Source of the DNA: Catonia carolina
Lineage: Eukaryota; Arthropoda; Insecta; Hemiptera; Achilidae
DNA: 64,000 bases
Assembly (NCBI GenBank): GCA_035578175.1
Contig: JAQMRL010000016.1
Location: forward strand, 1,551,501 to 1,615,500
Direction: 5' to 3'
Shown here: one piece after another, positions 38,789 through 50,222 of the stretch
How the letters are laid out: each line of letters opens with the position of its first letter
Numbering within the stretch: position 1 is the first letter of the stretch
Notes under the pieces: model-generated
The model's database searches: none
Told to the model about the DNA's origin: nothing
The model's input: only the letters and a program-made list of their open reading frames with translations
Program-made: the position numbers and the translations under genes

Positions 38789-41035
38789 TTTTTTTTTTGC
38801 CCTGGAGACTCCAGGATGAGTATAGGACATGTCAGTTATAACATCTCAAATACATATAACAATCACACAATGTATCACTATTATCAAGAAAGAAATTCTT
38901 GGACGCTATAAAAAGTTTCACCGGTCAAGTAATTTTTCAGATTCTTTTTAAAGGAATGCAAATTATGACAACATTTTAAAAATTGGGGTAATTTATTCAT
39001 GAATTTTCTCCCTGTATAAGTAGTTTTCTTTTGAAACAATTTTGTGGAGTGATTAGCCACATAATAATCATTTCTGTTTCTTGTGTTATGATTGTGAACA
39101 TTGAAATTCTGCATAAAATTATTTTGCCTAACATACATAATCACCTCAAAATGTAGAGAGAGGGAACTGTAAGCAATTAAAGCTCCTTAAATAGTGGCCT
39201 GCATGAGGTTAGATGGTTAGCTTACATCTAATAGCTTTCTTTTGAATTTTAAAAACCCTATTCATATTACCAATGCTAGAATTACCCCATACTAAAGATG
39301 CCATAACGGATATGAGACAGAATGAGGCCATGATAAGCTTCCATTAGTAATTTTTTATCATTTAATCTGGCAATTTGTTTTAATGCAAATACCCCAGATG
39401 ATATTTTACTACAAACTTGATTGGTATAGAAGTCCTAAGACAAAAATCTATCTAGACATACTCCTAGGAACTTCACTGTTTCTACATGCTCTAAACTATT
39501 ATCATGAATAAATACATCCACTTCTCTACTTTCGTTAACGCTATGTTTATTTTTGAACTGCAAGCACTGACACTTTTCCCCATTAACTGTTAATAACATT
39601 TGATTCAAGAACTGTACTACAGACTCTATGTTAACAAGTGTATTTACTTCAAGAGCATCTACCAGTAAACTGTTACTGAGAACTGAAGTATCATCAGCAA
39701 ACAACAAAGCTCTGCCATTAGGTATGACTTCTCGTAGCCTATTAATGTACAATACAAACAGAATTGTAACTAAAACTAACCCTTGTGGAACGCCTCCTTT
39801 GACTTCAAGCTTTCCAGATACAACCTTTGTAAGTTTCCCTTTAACAACCCTAGTTAACTCCACACACTGTAATCTATGAATAAGGTAACACTGAAACCAT
39901 TTCAATTCTACATCCTTAACGCTTAATGAATCTAATGTTTTCAATAAAATTTCATGATCAACACAATCAAAAGCTTTACTCAGATCCAGAAACACTGCTA
40001 ATGCTTTCTCCCTGGCATCCAGTATATCAACTACTTGCTCCACAAGTGAAACTAATGCAGTTTTAGTTGATCTACCTCCTGGAAACCATGAAACTGATTA
40101 ACCTAATAAATACTACCTTTTCATAAATATTACTAATTGTGTTTATAATACATATGGGCCTATAATTTTCAACTAACTGGCTATCTCCATTCTTAAATAT
40201 AGGCGATATTTAAGCCTCCTTCAGTTTGTTTGGAAATATACTTGCTTCGAGTGAGAAGTTAATTAAATGAAGGAGAGGAGTAACTAAAAAATGTTTACAT
40301 TCTTTAGCAATTATACTAGGAATCCCATCTAACCCACATGTTTTCTTACTTTTCAAACTATCCATAACTGATTCTATTTCCTCACTTGAAACTAGGCTAA
40401 ATAGGAATCGATTTACTACCTTGTTACCTTTTGGATCATAACATCCCACTGTTTCCATAATCTTTTGTTTAAGTTTTAAAGCTACTTTCTGATAATATTT
40501 GTTAAAATAATAACAAATTTCTACACCGTTCTCGATAAGTTCTATATTTTTGTTAATAATATTTCGTATGTCAGTAAAACTTTTGTTGTTAACTGCACCT
40601 CGATTCTTATTTATTATTTCCCATATTGCTGAGTTTAAATTTGATGATTTATGTAGGACTTCAGCAGGTGTTTTACATTTAGCTCTCTGGACTTCTCAGG
40701 CATAATGTTTTTAATAGTTTCGTACCTTTGTTCGTTAAAGGTAATCCTAAGTGATAGAAAATTTGAGTACCTATACATCAGACCACATTTTCAAAATTTC
40801 CCCTGTGACCCACTCGTCTGTTTCACTGGCAATATTTTTTACATCTTTCTTTTTATTTAATTGGACAACTATTATTATAATGAAATTCTAATGTTTCAAT
40901 AAAATTATGCTGTTTCTGATTAATGTCGAAAGAATTGAAAACAGTCTTCCAATACTCTTTGGATAAACTGTGTAACAAACAATTAATATTCCTTGGTGGA
41001 AGCTTTTACTTATTTCCCGTGATTGCTGTAATTGT
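38789..41035 (-). mobile_element. CR1-like LINE, copy 1 (5'-truncated, decayed)
   Basis: Minus strand, 5' to 3': linker (EQRYETIKNIMPEKSREL, IWEIINKNRGAVNNK), RT domain, C-terminal region, 3' UTR. The 3' end is an A-run preceded by the hairpin CCTGGAGACTCCAGG (38801-38815). Several frameshifts and stops. The endonuclease is missing: upstream of ~41035 the sequence changes to unit R4. A second copy lies at 58512-60766 and a plus-strand 3' fragment at 56880-57860. Confidence 0.85.
39435..40043 (-). pseudogene. LINE RT domain, catalytic core
   Basis: A 202-residue frame: KALAVFLDLSKAFDCVDHEI (RT block with first catalytic Asp), GGVPQGLVLVTILFVLYINR, ALLFADDTSVLSNSLL (FADD motif), then VETVKFLGVCLDRF. 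The upstream RT start is in separate frames (40210-40458: CGLDGIPSIIAKECKHFLVT). Frame breaks between these blocks (around 40050-40205) make the copy dead even though the FADD motif is kept. Confidence 0.9.
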
Positions 41036-42570
41036 TCGTTCTATATAATTTAATTCTTTTGTAGTATCTATTTTATAATTTTAACCGATGCAAATGAAGG
41101 TTTTTAAAACGTATCAACACCGTATAGTTGCCCTATCTAGCGGCAGTTTTTTAATTTACAAAATTGACTCTTCAGGTGGGAAAGTGATCGATCGTGTGTT
41201 AGTAAATAAACTGAGAGAAAACAATTAGTACTAATAAACAGTAATAGGTTATTATAGAAAATTGGATAGTGGATTCAAGAATTTGCAGTCGACCAACTAA
41301 CTGATTGGTAAATTATGTATTTGTTTTATTCACTAGACGACGTGTTTTGAAATCTTTTCAGGTTATGTGTGAGAAGTGAAACTTAGTATGAACATGGTTA
41401 AATGAAAAGTTTATTAGAGAATGTGTATTCGCTTGTACTAATAAAGAGTACTGGGCACTGCAGATTTAATTAGAGACGGTTTATTGTTCAGTTGTGAAAA
41501 TTATTCGGTCAGTGTTTACAAGATCCAAACTAGTTTCGTTTTTCTTTTGGTTAAGCCCTTGCAACGTGGTCCAGAAATGCTGAATCTAGTTACTTGATTA
41601 TTTAAAAAATTGGTGATCGTTTAATGAACGATTCTGCATAATGTTATTGACTTTAACCGACTTTTTTGACAAGGTCAGACGGTTTTTACATTTTTGGAGC
41701 TTCAAGGAAATATGATAGTACTCGAGGTTCTATTAATCTTAATTAATATTTAATCGTTACAGCCAAAACTAACTTATTTATTTGTACCGAAGATTAAGTT
41801 GTAAGGTGTAAAACATAACCTCAAACTTCGGAATCGAAATGTTTCTAAAGTCGGTTTTTTAAAAAAGTTCAGAGGTATAAAATAGCCATTGTTTAACCAG
41901 CAAATTCTTGCCTTCCCAAATATTATTTTGAAAGATGCCCGTGACTTAATTGAGCGTTTTGTTAAAAATAAATGTGTCAAAGTTTGTAAAGAAAGGTAGC
42001 TAGTATAAATTTGATGTAATAAACTTATGTCCAAGTGGTTCATGTAAAGAAATCTATTAGACATTTTCTGTAGCATTGTCTTGTGCTGTTGCTGATTACA
42101 GGTGAAAATGATTGGCTAGAAGTAACCATTGATATGAAAATATGTCCACATTGGTACATGCATGTATGGTGAATGTACATTTTATTTCAGTTGGATCTAA
42201 TGTTATTCTTTTCTTGTGCGCAGGCAGCCTTGAAGTACACCACAACTTAAATTACATGAGATACCATCCTGTGCTGGGACTGAATCTTAAATATCATTGG
42301 AAAAGGAAGTCGCATTAACAATTCAGTATCCGTGAAAACTAGTCAATTAACTGAATTTTCATTGATGGTATGTTAGTTTTATTTCATTATGATTGATATT
42401 TTGGGAAATTCATTGTAATTATTTTTCTTTTGATGTTCTTTTATAGAGGAAAATTTTAAAAGGAATTTATGCATACAAAATTAATAGTATTTGTGACTGT
42501 CCATGGGAAAAAGGACCCAAGTCGAAAGTAAGGTTATGAGTGATTCTTGTAGACAGTTTAATGCTGAAAC
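41036..42570 (+). repeat. R4 unit, copy 1
   Basis: A ~1.5-kb unit present three times (also about 44040-45950 and 60767-62300). It contains several splice-acceptor-like sites: AATCTTTTCAG near 41361, GCTGATTACAG near 42102, and TTCTTGTGCGCAG near 42224. Short open pieces follow the last two (ENDWLEVTIDMKICPHWYMH, and SLEVHHNLNYMRYHPVLGLN to KRKSH with a stop near 42317). An opposite-strand frame at 41774-42076 is also kept in copy 2. Function unknown. Each copy is followed by the right half of an R1. Confidence 0.6.
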
Positions 42571-42574
42571 AGTT

Positions 42575-43080
42575 ATATTTAAGAGTGCAGTTTTAATATG
42601 CTTTTTAGCGCAAAAGTGTATTTAATACAAGTTGTAGAGAATTTTAAAAAATACAACTTTTATTTAAAATAATTTTTTTGTGTAACGCTCAGTTAAACAG
42701 TAATTAGTGATTTTCTGTTTTTTTTTCACGAAAACATGTGAAAAAATAAATATTTTCTAAGATTGTAGCCTTAGTATGCATTTTACAACAAAAGTGTATA
42801 TAATCTAATTTATAAGAAAATAAAAACTCTACAACTCTTATTTAGAGAATTTTTCTCTACAGTGCCTAGTTTAGTGTGAAAGAGTGATTTCCCGTATTTT
42901 TAAGCCAAACTATGGTTGATTATCGTTTTTTTGTGCCTTTCATGATTAAAATTAAAGTATTTTTTATTAAGGTTAGTTTTCTGTTTATTTCAAATGTTTT
43001 ATTACTAATGTTAGGTTATATTGGTAATTATTTGCATTGACAAGAGAAAGTTGTGTGAGTGCTTTACAGCAGATTTTTTT
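42575..43080 (+). repeat. R1 right half (after R4 copy 1)
   Basis: R1 from the 'cagttttaatatgctttttagcgc' region to 'cattgacaagagaaagttgtg' and CAGATTTTTTT; the left half is absent. Confidence 0.85.
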
Positions 43081-43467
43081 CACTGTTATTTATAAAAAAA
43101 GTTACACAATTTTTTTAAAAAAAAGGTTAACATTAATTGTTGTGAAATAACAATGAAAGTGGGTTAATATTTGATGAGTGATGATATTGTTCAATTGGTG
43201 TTTACTCTCTTTGTCTCTGTCAGATGTCATCTCTTACTGATGTAACATTGTGTGCTGAATCATGTGATCTCTTCAAATAATTCATATCTCAAATTGTTAA
43301 CATCCTCTTGCAGAGTTTTCTAAGGTCATGTCAAATGTAAAAATTCACAAACGGACAAAGAATTGAAAAATGTTATTGTAATTTAACATACAAGATAAAA
43401 GGTTACAATTTTGTTTTCTATTTTAGCAAATTGCATTTGTATTTGAATAACTACCACGGAAACTAAT
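43081..43467 (+). other. Spacer between R1 halves with splice-like sites
   Basis: Also present at 62793-63163. Contains CTCTTTGTCTCTGTCAG directly followed by ATG and 18 codons (MSSLTDVTLCAESCDLFK, stop), and a second acceptor CATCCTCTTGCAG followed by FSKVMSNVKIHKRTKN. The first peptide resembles the start of a BTB domain and the second a zinc-finger helix, but both are too short to prove it. Confidence 0.35.
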
Positions 43468-43720
43468 CTAAAAAATCTGGTGTGAAACACTCACACAACT
43501 TTCTCTTGCCAATGCAAATAATTAACAATATAACCTAACATTAGTAATAAAACATTAGAAATAAACAAAATACTAACCCCATAACCGTAACCTAATTTTA
43601 ATCATGGGTGAAAGACGTAAAATGAAAATCAACTTTAGTTTGTCTTTTAAAAATTAAGAAAATCACTCTTTCAAGCTAAACTAGGTTCTGTAAAGAAAAA
43701 TGCTCTCAATGAAAGTTGAG
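43468..43720 (-). repeat. R1 right-end fragment, reversed
   Basis: 'aaaaaatctggtgtgaaaca' to 'gctctcaatgaaagttgag', where R1 breaks off into unrelated GC-richer sequence. Together with 42575-43080 it forms an inverted R1 pair. Confidence 0.85.
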
Positions 43721-44039
43721 CCGAGCCCCCAACTGGCGGCTTCGGCTCCTTTCGCCCACGATAGCTCCAGGTTTGTTTCACTTTCAATTCAACTGCACTC
43801 TACTTTTATAAAACGACGTATCCAAACAAATCAAGTACTGAAATCCCAATCTATTCTATTTTAATACTGGACCCGTGCAAACTAGGCTTAATGTTGTTAT
43901 AAAAATTATTGGTACGGTTAAGTCCACTTGTAAGATGCTTCAAATCATACTTTAATAAAAACCGAATAATGTGAGATTTTTGAGGATGTAACATTGGGTG
44001 AAGGTGAAGTTATTTGTACTTATTTCCACTGCCTGTTGT
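43721..44039. other. Spacer, no gene recognised
   Basis: Short GC-richer stretch at 43720-43800, then AT-rich sequence grading into R4 copy 3. Confidence 0.35.
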
Positions 44040-44112
44040 CAAATATTTTGTTCTATAAAATTTCATTCCTTTTTAGTTTAATTGTATTTTAAACTGATGC
44101 AAATAAAGTATT

Positions 44113-44876
44113 ATGACAATATTATCGCTAAGGTCCGTTTCGTGAACTAGGTAATTAAATAATTAATACACTAAAGTTTACAATTAAAAATATTTATTAC
44201 ACTAAAAGATTTACAAAATAAACAACAAACTAATTATAATAAAGTAATACAATAAATGACTTAATCATTTACTTAAAATAAATAATAAACAATAAATTAC
44301 TTAATGATTTACTTAGCACTACTTACAATCAGTTTTATAGAATACACATACAAAATGAAACTGAACACACAAAAACTGAATTTAATACAGATACACAATA
44401 ACTTTTCACACTGCACACACAAACGAAGACAGTATAACAATTATTAACCAACGCAATGCCCGGAACGTGCCTGCACTACGCCCGATAGCCACTCGTCAAA
44501 GATCAAACGAATACTAACTCACTGACTGCGCTCGAGGGTCTATTTATATACGGGGGGTTCAAAGAGACTTCTTGAACGACACAGAGATTCGATCAATACT
44601 CTTTTTTATTAGTTCTCGAAAAGTCATAACTAATGAACTGATGTAAACATGTAACAATAGATCTATTGTTAATGGGAAGTTCCTTTTCATAAATAGTTGG
44701 ACAATAATACCCGACCTTTTATCATACACAATAATGCACTTATTTCAAACAACTTTCATGAATAGGCATCCCTTTATAGCCACCCCATTGTTACTTTTCC
44801 ACTCTATTATCTACCCTTTACCATGAAATGCTAGAGATTTCCTGAATCTTCTTTGATATTGTTACAGTATTTTTAA
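44113..44876 (-). mobile_element. Solo LTR with promoter and poly(A) signal
   Basis: A 764-bp insertion relative to the other R4 copies, flanked by GTATT (44108-44112 and 44877-44881; AATAC on the element strand). On the minus strand it starts TGTAACAATAT and ends ATATTGTCAT. A TATATAAATA box (44541-44550) is followed ~28 bp on by an arthropod-type TCAGT initiator, and AATAAA lies near 44192. No internal coding region, so it is the product of LTR-LTR recombination of an LTR retrotransposon. The superfamily cannot be set from the LTR alone. Confidence 0.8.
44541..44550 (-). promoter_or_regulatory. TATA box of the solo LTR
   Basis: Reads TATATAAATA on the minus strand, with CAGTCAGTGAG placed where an initiator is expected. 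Confidence 0.6.
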
Positions 44877-45960
44877 ACGTATCACCACATACAGTTGCGC
44901 TATCTAGTGACAGTTTTCCATTTACAAACTTGACGTTTTCATTTCATGGTGGGAACAGAAGTTGATTGTGTGTTACTAAATAAACTAGGAGAGAACAATT
45001 AGTACTAATAAACAGTAATAGGTTATTATAGAAAATTGGATAGTGGATTCAAGAATCTGCAGTCGACCAAACTAACTGATTGGTAAATTATGTTTTTGTT
45101 TTATTCATTAGATGAAGTATATTAAAATCTTTTCAGGTTATGTGTGGGAAGTGAAACTTATTGTGAACACATATTAAATACACATGTTAAATGAAAAGTT
45201 TAATAGAGAATGTGTATTTATTCTAATCAAGTGGGCACTGGAGATTTAATTAGAGACGGTTTAGTGATCAGTTGTGAAAACGATTCGGTCAGTGTTTAAT
45301 TTGGCTCTGACAGACATTTTTGTTTAACAAGGTCAGATGGTTTTTTCTACTTTACAAGCTTCATGAAAACATCATTATAGTATCCGAGGTTCTATTAATC
45401 GGTGAAAGGAAAACCAACTTATTTATGCGTACCGAAGATTAACTTTGAGGGGTAAATCATAACCTCAAACTTTGAAAATGAAAGGTTCCTAAAATTGGTT
45501 TTCAAAAAGTTCAAACACATAAAATAATCATCCATTGTTTAACAAGCAACATCTTCTCTTCCCAAGTAATATTTGGGAAGATGCCCGTGACTTAACTTAG
45601 CAATTTGTTGAAAATAAATATGGCACTTTGTAAAGAAAGAAGCTAGTATATGTCCTGGCAGTTAAATGGTTCTTGTAAAGAAATCTATTAGGCATTTTCT
45701 GTAGCATTGTCTTGTACTGTTGCTGATTACAGGTGAAAATGATTGGCTAGAAGTAACCATTGATATGAAAATAAATGTCCACATTGGTACATGCATGTAT
45801 GGTGAATGTACATTGTATTTCAGTTGGACCTAATGTTATTCTTTTCTTGTAACTTTTTTTGTAACAAAACTAGCCCATTAAGTGAATTTTCATTAAAGGT
45901 ATGTTAGTTTTATTTCATTAAATTTAATTTCTGAAAATTCAGTATAAATATTTATATATA

Positions 45961-46508
45961 TCTGCTGAAATTCTTGGTAAGGCTGTTTTTACATAAAAAA
46001 ATAGTTTTGTTTAAGATTGTGGCTTTAATATGCATTTTAACGCGAAAATTTATGTAATAAAAGTTGTAGAGAATTTAAAATCCTACAACATTTTAAAAAA
46101 TAATTTTTTCGTATAACGCTTAGTTTAGCGGAAATAAGCGATTTTCTGTTTTTTTCTTACAAAAACGTGTGAAAAAATCAATTCTTTTCAAAGTTCAGCC
46201 TTACAATGCATTTTACGACAAAAGTGCATGTAATAAAATTTATAGGAAATTAAAAGATCTAAAACTTTTAATAATAGCATTTTTCTCTACAGAGACTAGT
46301 TTAGCGTAAAAGAGTTATTTTCCGTATTTTTAAGCCAAACTGAGGTCGATTTTCATTTTGGGTCCTTCACTCATGATTAAAAATGGTTATGGTTTTTTGA
46401 TGTTAGTTTTTTGTTTATTTCTAATGTTTTATAACTAATGTTAGGATATATTGGTCATTATTTGCATTGGCAAGAGAAAGTTGTGTGAGTGTTTCACACC
46501 AGATTTTA
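45961..46508 (+). repeat. R1 right half (after R4 copy 3)
   Basis: From 'tctgctgaaattcttggtaag' to 'cattggcaagagaaagttgtg' and 'caccagatttta'. Confidence 0.85.
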
Positions 46509-46514
46509 TTTACT

Positions 46515-47087
46515 TATTTTCTTGCAAAGAAAACAACAGAAAATACTAATTGCCACTAAACTAAGCATTGTACAAAATACAATGATTAGCATTAAATTTG
46601 AAATAAAAAGTTGTAGATTTTTAAATGTGCTACAATTTTGATTGTATACACTTTTGACCTAAATGCATATTAAGGCCGCAATCTTGAAAACCATTTTTTT
46701 CTACGAGAGCACAGCCTGGTCAGAATTTCAGCAACAAGTGCCTACATTATCTCATAGATTTTTAAAAAATCGCAGGAGCTGTTTTTGAGAAAAGTACAAA
46801 ACAGTTAAAAATGATACAAATAAACTACTATTAGCGGGTGATCGTTTTGATGAAATGTTAAAGTCAGTTCCTCTAGTAGTACCTAACTTGCGTTTTAAGT
46901 TTCAACTTTGTACAGTTATCTGTTCTTGAGATATTTTTTTCACACACACTAAGACCAATAGCTAAAAACATGTTTTTTGGGTTCAGCGAATCTGATAACT
47001 TATATATCTGGTGAAAACTCGCTTTCGAAAAATCAACAAGGAAATGATACATTCCTTCCAATATATTCATATAGGCAAGAGAAAGTG
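46515..47087 (-). repeat. R1 left two-thirds, reversed
   Basis: From 'gaaaatactaattgccactaaac' to 'aggcaagagaaagt' (47086). Tail-to-tail with the previous half, again producing an inverted R1 pair. Confidence 0.8.
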
Positions 47088-47111
47088 AGTATTACATCAT
47101 AGCTTACTATA

Positions 47112-48431
47112 CGAGGGGGTACCCAAAAGAAACCGGAATTATTTTTTAAAACTATTTATTTTTAATTTTTTTCAAAAGAACCTTATCCCCTTCAAAATAC
47201 TCTCCATTACAACTAATACATTTGTCCCACCGGTGCTTCCACTGTTCAAAACATTTTTTGTACTCCTCTTCAGTGATGGCTGCCAGCTCATCCGTCGTTT
47301 TTTTCTTGACATCATCAACGTTGTTAAATCGGAGACCTTTCATGCCCCTTTTCATGCGTGGGAACAAGAAAAAATCACACGGAGCCAGATCGGGTGAGTA
47401 CGGTGCGTGTGGTAGCAAAACCATGCCGTTTTTCGCCAAAAACTGGGTAACCGAGATTGCCGTGTGTGCAGGCGCGTTGTCGTGGTGGAAAAACCAGTCC
47501 CCTGTCTGCCACAAATTAGGTCTTTTACGACGAATGCTGTTTCGTAGTCTTCTTAACACTTCAAGATAAAAAGCTTGATTTACCGTCTGGCCTGGTGGAA
47601 CGAACTCTGAATGGACAATTCCCCTCACATCAAAAAACAAATCAGCATTGTTTTGATGTTCGATCTGACTTGACGACTTTTTTTGGTCGGGGTGATAATG
47701 AAGTCTTCCATTGACTGGATTGTTGTTTGGTTTCTGGGTCGTACCCATAGCACCAAGACTCGTCACCCGTAATGATCTTTGACATGAAATCTGGATTAGT
47801 TTCAAGCTGTTGTTTCAAATCACTACACGTTTCAATTCGACGTTCCTTTTGAGTGTCTGTCAGAACCCGAGGCACAAACTTGGCAGCGACTCTTTTCATT
47901 GTCAAGTCTTCTGTTAAAATGCGTTGGACTGAGCTCCAAGATAACCCACTAACCTGTGATATTTGGTCAATGGTCTGTCGTCGGTCTGTTCGTACAATTT
48001 CTTTCACTTTCACAACATTTTCGTCTGTTCGGGAAGTCGACGGTCGTCCAGAACGAGGTTTGTTCTCAATCGACATGTCGCCATTTTTAAAGCGCAAAAA
48101 CCACTCGTACACTTGGGTTTTTCCAATAGCGTCGTCTTTGTAAGCTGTGTTCAACATTACAACTGTTTCCGCGGCGTTTTTACCGAGCAAGAAGCAAAAT
48201 TTCACAGCCGCACGTTGTTCATTAAAACTTGCCATCATGAAAAACGACACGAGCACAAAACAGCACTAGCGAGAACAATCACTGCACGAAAACAGAACAA
48301 GCTAAATCAACGAACAAAATGGCATTGAACTGGCAATGAGTAGCGCTACAAGCAGCCTAGTGGCGGGAATTTGTACTGCACAAGCTCCGCCCACAGCAGA
48401 GCTATTCCGGATACTTTTGGGTACCCCCTCG
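47112..48431 (-). mobile_element. mariner element, near-complete
   Basis: A 1,320-bp element flanked by TA (47110-47111 and 48432-48433), with ~28-bp terminal inverted repeats starting CGAGGGGGTACCCAAAAG at the left and the mirror at the right. One transposase gene fills the interior on the minus strand, disabled only by two one-base deletions. By far the youngest-looking DNA transposon in the window. Confidence 0.95.
47152..48256 (-). pseudogene. mariner transposase, two single-base frameshifts
   Basis: The first frame (48256-47642) has the start (several Met; MASFNEQRAA near 48238 is the usual mariner start), the HTH region and GDESWCYGYDPETK with the first catalytic Asp. The second frame (to 47152) has HHDNAPAHTAISVTQFLAKN and YSPDLAPCDFFLFPRMK: two further Asp with 34 residues between them, the D34D signature. 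The frame is lost in a run of seven A (minus strand, near 47679) where eight would be needed, and in a run of six T (near 47633). Total length matches full mariner transposases (~345 residues). Confidence 0.93.
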
Positions 48432-48433
48432 TA

Positions 48434-48667
48434 TGACATGATTGCTTATTTTATTTGATAACAGCATGTGTCATTTTTTGTTCTGTTTAAGGCAAAATGA
48501 TACATTTGTTGTGAAACTAAAATTTATAGTATTTGACAAAGTTTAAGAGGAAAAATAAAAGTGCTGTACCAAATACTAGTGCTTGTATAGTATAGGCCAG
48601 GTACTGGCACAATAAAACAATTATTCTAATGTATCGTCAGAATGATGTAAATTACTTATGTAAAATT
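48434..48667. other. Short spacer
   Basis: Nothing recognised. Confidence 0.4.
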
Positions 48668-48965
48668 TTATTTTTATTCCTAATGTGTGTACATTGCAAT
48701 CTGTCCCAATGAGATGAGAATGATGTGTATGACGTATAAAGGAGGTGTAGTCTTGCACTGACTCAGGCCAATTATTCCTGTGAGGGTGTGGTTAATTGAA
48801 CCCCAACCGTCAAAGTACACCGGTAACCGCTGTCTAGTATTCAAATGTGTATAGAAGTAAAACTACCTTGACTAGGATTTGAACTAGGAACGTACGTCTC
48901 CTTAAATAGCTGTGTGTTCAGGTGAGTTGCAGTGACGACTTTACCTCTAGACTAACCTGGTGGGT
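48668..48965 (-). mobile_element. SINE-a copy
   Basis: Reversed; poly-T-like start, 'ttaattgaaccccaaccgtc', 'gactaggatttgaactagga' (B box) and 'gactttacctctagactaac' (A box) to 'ctggtgggt'. Full length but diverged. Confidence 0.85.
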
Positions 48966-49278
48966 ACTTCAGTAAGGTGTGTGCATATGAAAAGTAAAGT
49001 GACTATAGATGATGGGTGAGGGACGGACGGACGAGGAGTGGAGGATATCAGTTGCTCTTCTGTAAGGGCCACAAGCCAGTAACCGGCCTCTACCATCGGA
49101 AGTGACTGTACGTGATGGGCTGGGGGTGTGGTGGAGTGGAGCCAGTGCAGCCACAATTCAAATAACACAAGATCATGCCAAACAATTCAAAAAACAAACG
49201 TGATATTTTCTAGCATTTATTTAAGAAAGTGTGATACCATCACACAACTTTCTGATAATGAACAATTTAACTCATTTT
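48966..49278. other. Spacer, no gene recognised
   Basis: GC-richer than average, with two short overlapping minus frames lacking motifs. Confidence 0.35.
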
Positions 49279-50146
49279 ACTTTCTCTTGCTTGTAAGAAT
49301 ATATAGGATCTCGAAAGTATTGTTGTTATGTCGATATTTCGAAATCCAGTTTTCACCGAATCTACACGTATTCAGACCCCCTGAACCCAAAAACATGTTT
49401 TTAGCGATTGGTCTTGTGTGAACAAAATATTTCAGGAACGGAACATCGTACGAACTTCAAACTTAAAAACTTAACTTACATACCACTACCGGGCCCAATA
49501 CTATCATTTTCATCAAAATCGGTCAACCGGAAGTAGTAGTTTATTCGTTAAATTTTTCACTTTTTTGCGATTTTTTCAAAAACAAGTCCTAGGATTTTTT
49601 TTAAAAATCGCGTGGTTTACTGAATTTGTTATGCTGTACACCATGTTTTCTGAAATTCTTGGTGAGGCTTTTTTCACGTAATAAAATAGTTTTTTTAAGA
49701 GTACGGCTTTAACATACATTTTAGCGCAAAAATTTGTAGAGAATTAACAATTCTACAACGTTTATTTCAAACATTTGTTTGTATGATGCTTAGGTTAGCA
49801 GTATTTAGCGATTTGCTGATTTTTTTTCTCACGAAAACGTGCTAAAAATCAATTTTCGTAAGATTTCTGCCTTAGAATGCATTTTACGACAAAACTGTAC
49901 ATAATAAATTGAAAGCATTTTTCTCTACTGAGCCTAGTTTAGTGTGAAAGCGTGATTTTCCGTATTTTAAGGCCAAACAGGTTGATTTTCATTTGCGTCT
50001 TTCACTCATGATTAAAATAATATAATATGTTTTTTGAGGTTAGTTTTTTGTTTATTTCTAATGTTCTATTACTAATGTTAGGTTTATTGTTAGCTATTTG
50101 CATTGCCAAGAGAAAGTTGTGTGAGTGTTTCACGCCAGATTTTTTA
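49279..50146 (+). repeat. R1 copy directly upstream of zinc-finger exon
   Basis: ACTTTCTCTTGCTTGTAAG at 49279 to 'cattgccaagagaaagttgtg' and CAGATTTTTT at 50146. A few internal deletions. The zinc-finger open frame extends back into its last ~45 bp by chance. Confidence 0.88.
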
Positions 50147-50222
50147 TTACGTATACGTGATGTTTGGCAGTGCTACAGGTGTTTCTGTCATTAAATATAA
50201 TAAAATATGTTGTTGTTTTCAG

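Larger units (their letters stand above)
44040..45950 (+). repeat. R4 unit, copy 3, split by solo LTR
   Basis: R4 similarity at about 44040-44112 and 44877-45950. It keeps the GCTGATTACAG site and the ENDWLEVTIDMKI stretch near 45734, but the segment holding the SLEVHHN reading frame is cleanly missing between 'cttttcttgt' (45850) and 'aacaaaactagcccattaag'. Followed by an R1 right half. Confidence 0.65.

Noticed and set aside
47222..48328. Plus-strand frames of 96-121 residues across the mariner
   Set aside because: Antisense to the mariner transposase, which explains the coding bias.
50103..50222. Extra 40 residues at the N-terminus of the zinc-finger protein
   Set aside because: The codons come from the R1 end and intron-like sequence; a strong acceptor lies right before the Met at 50223.
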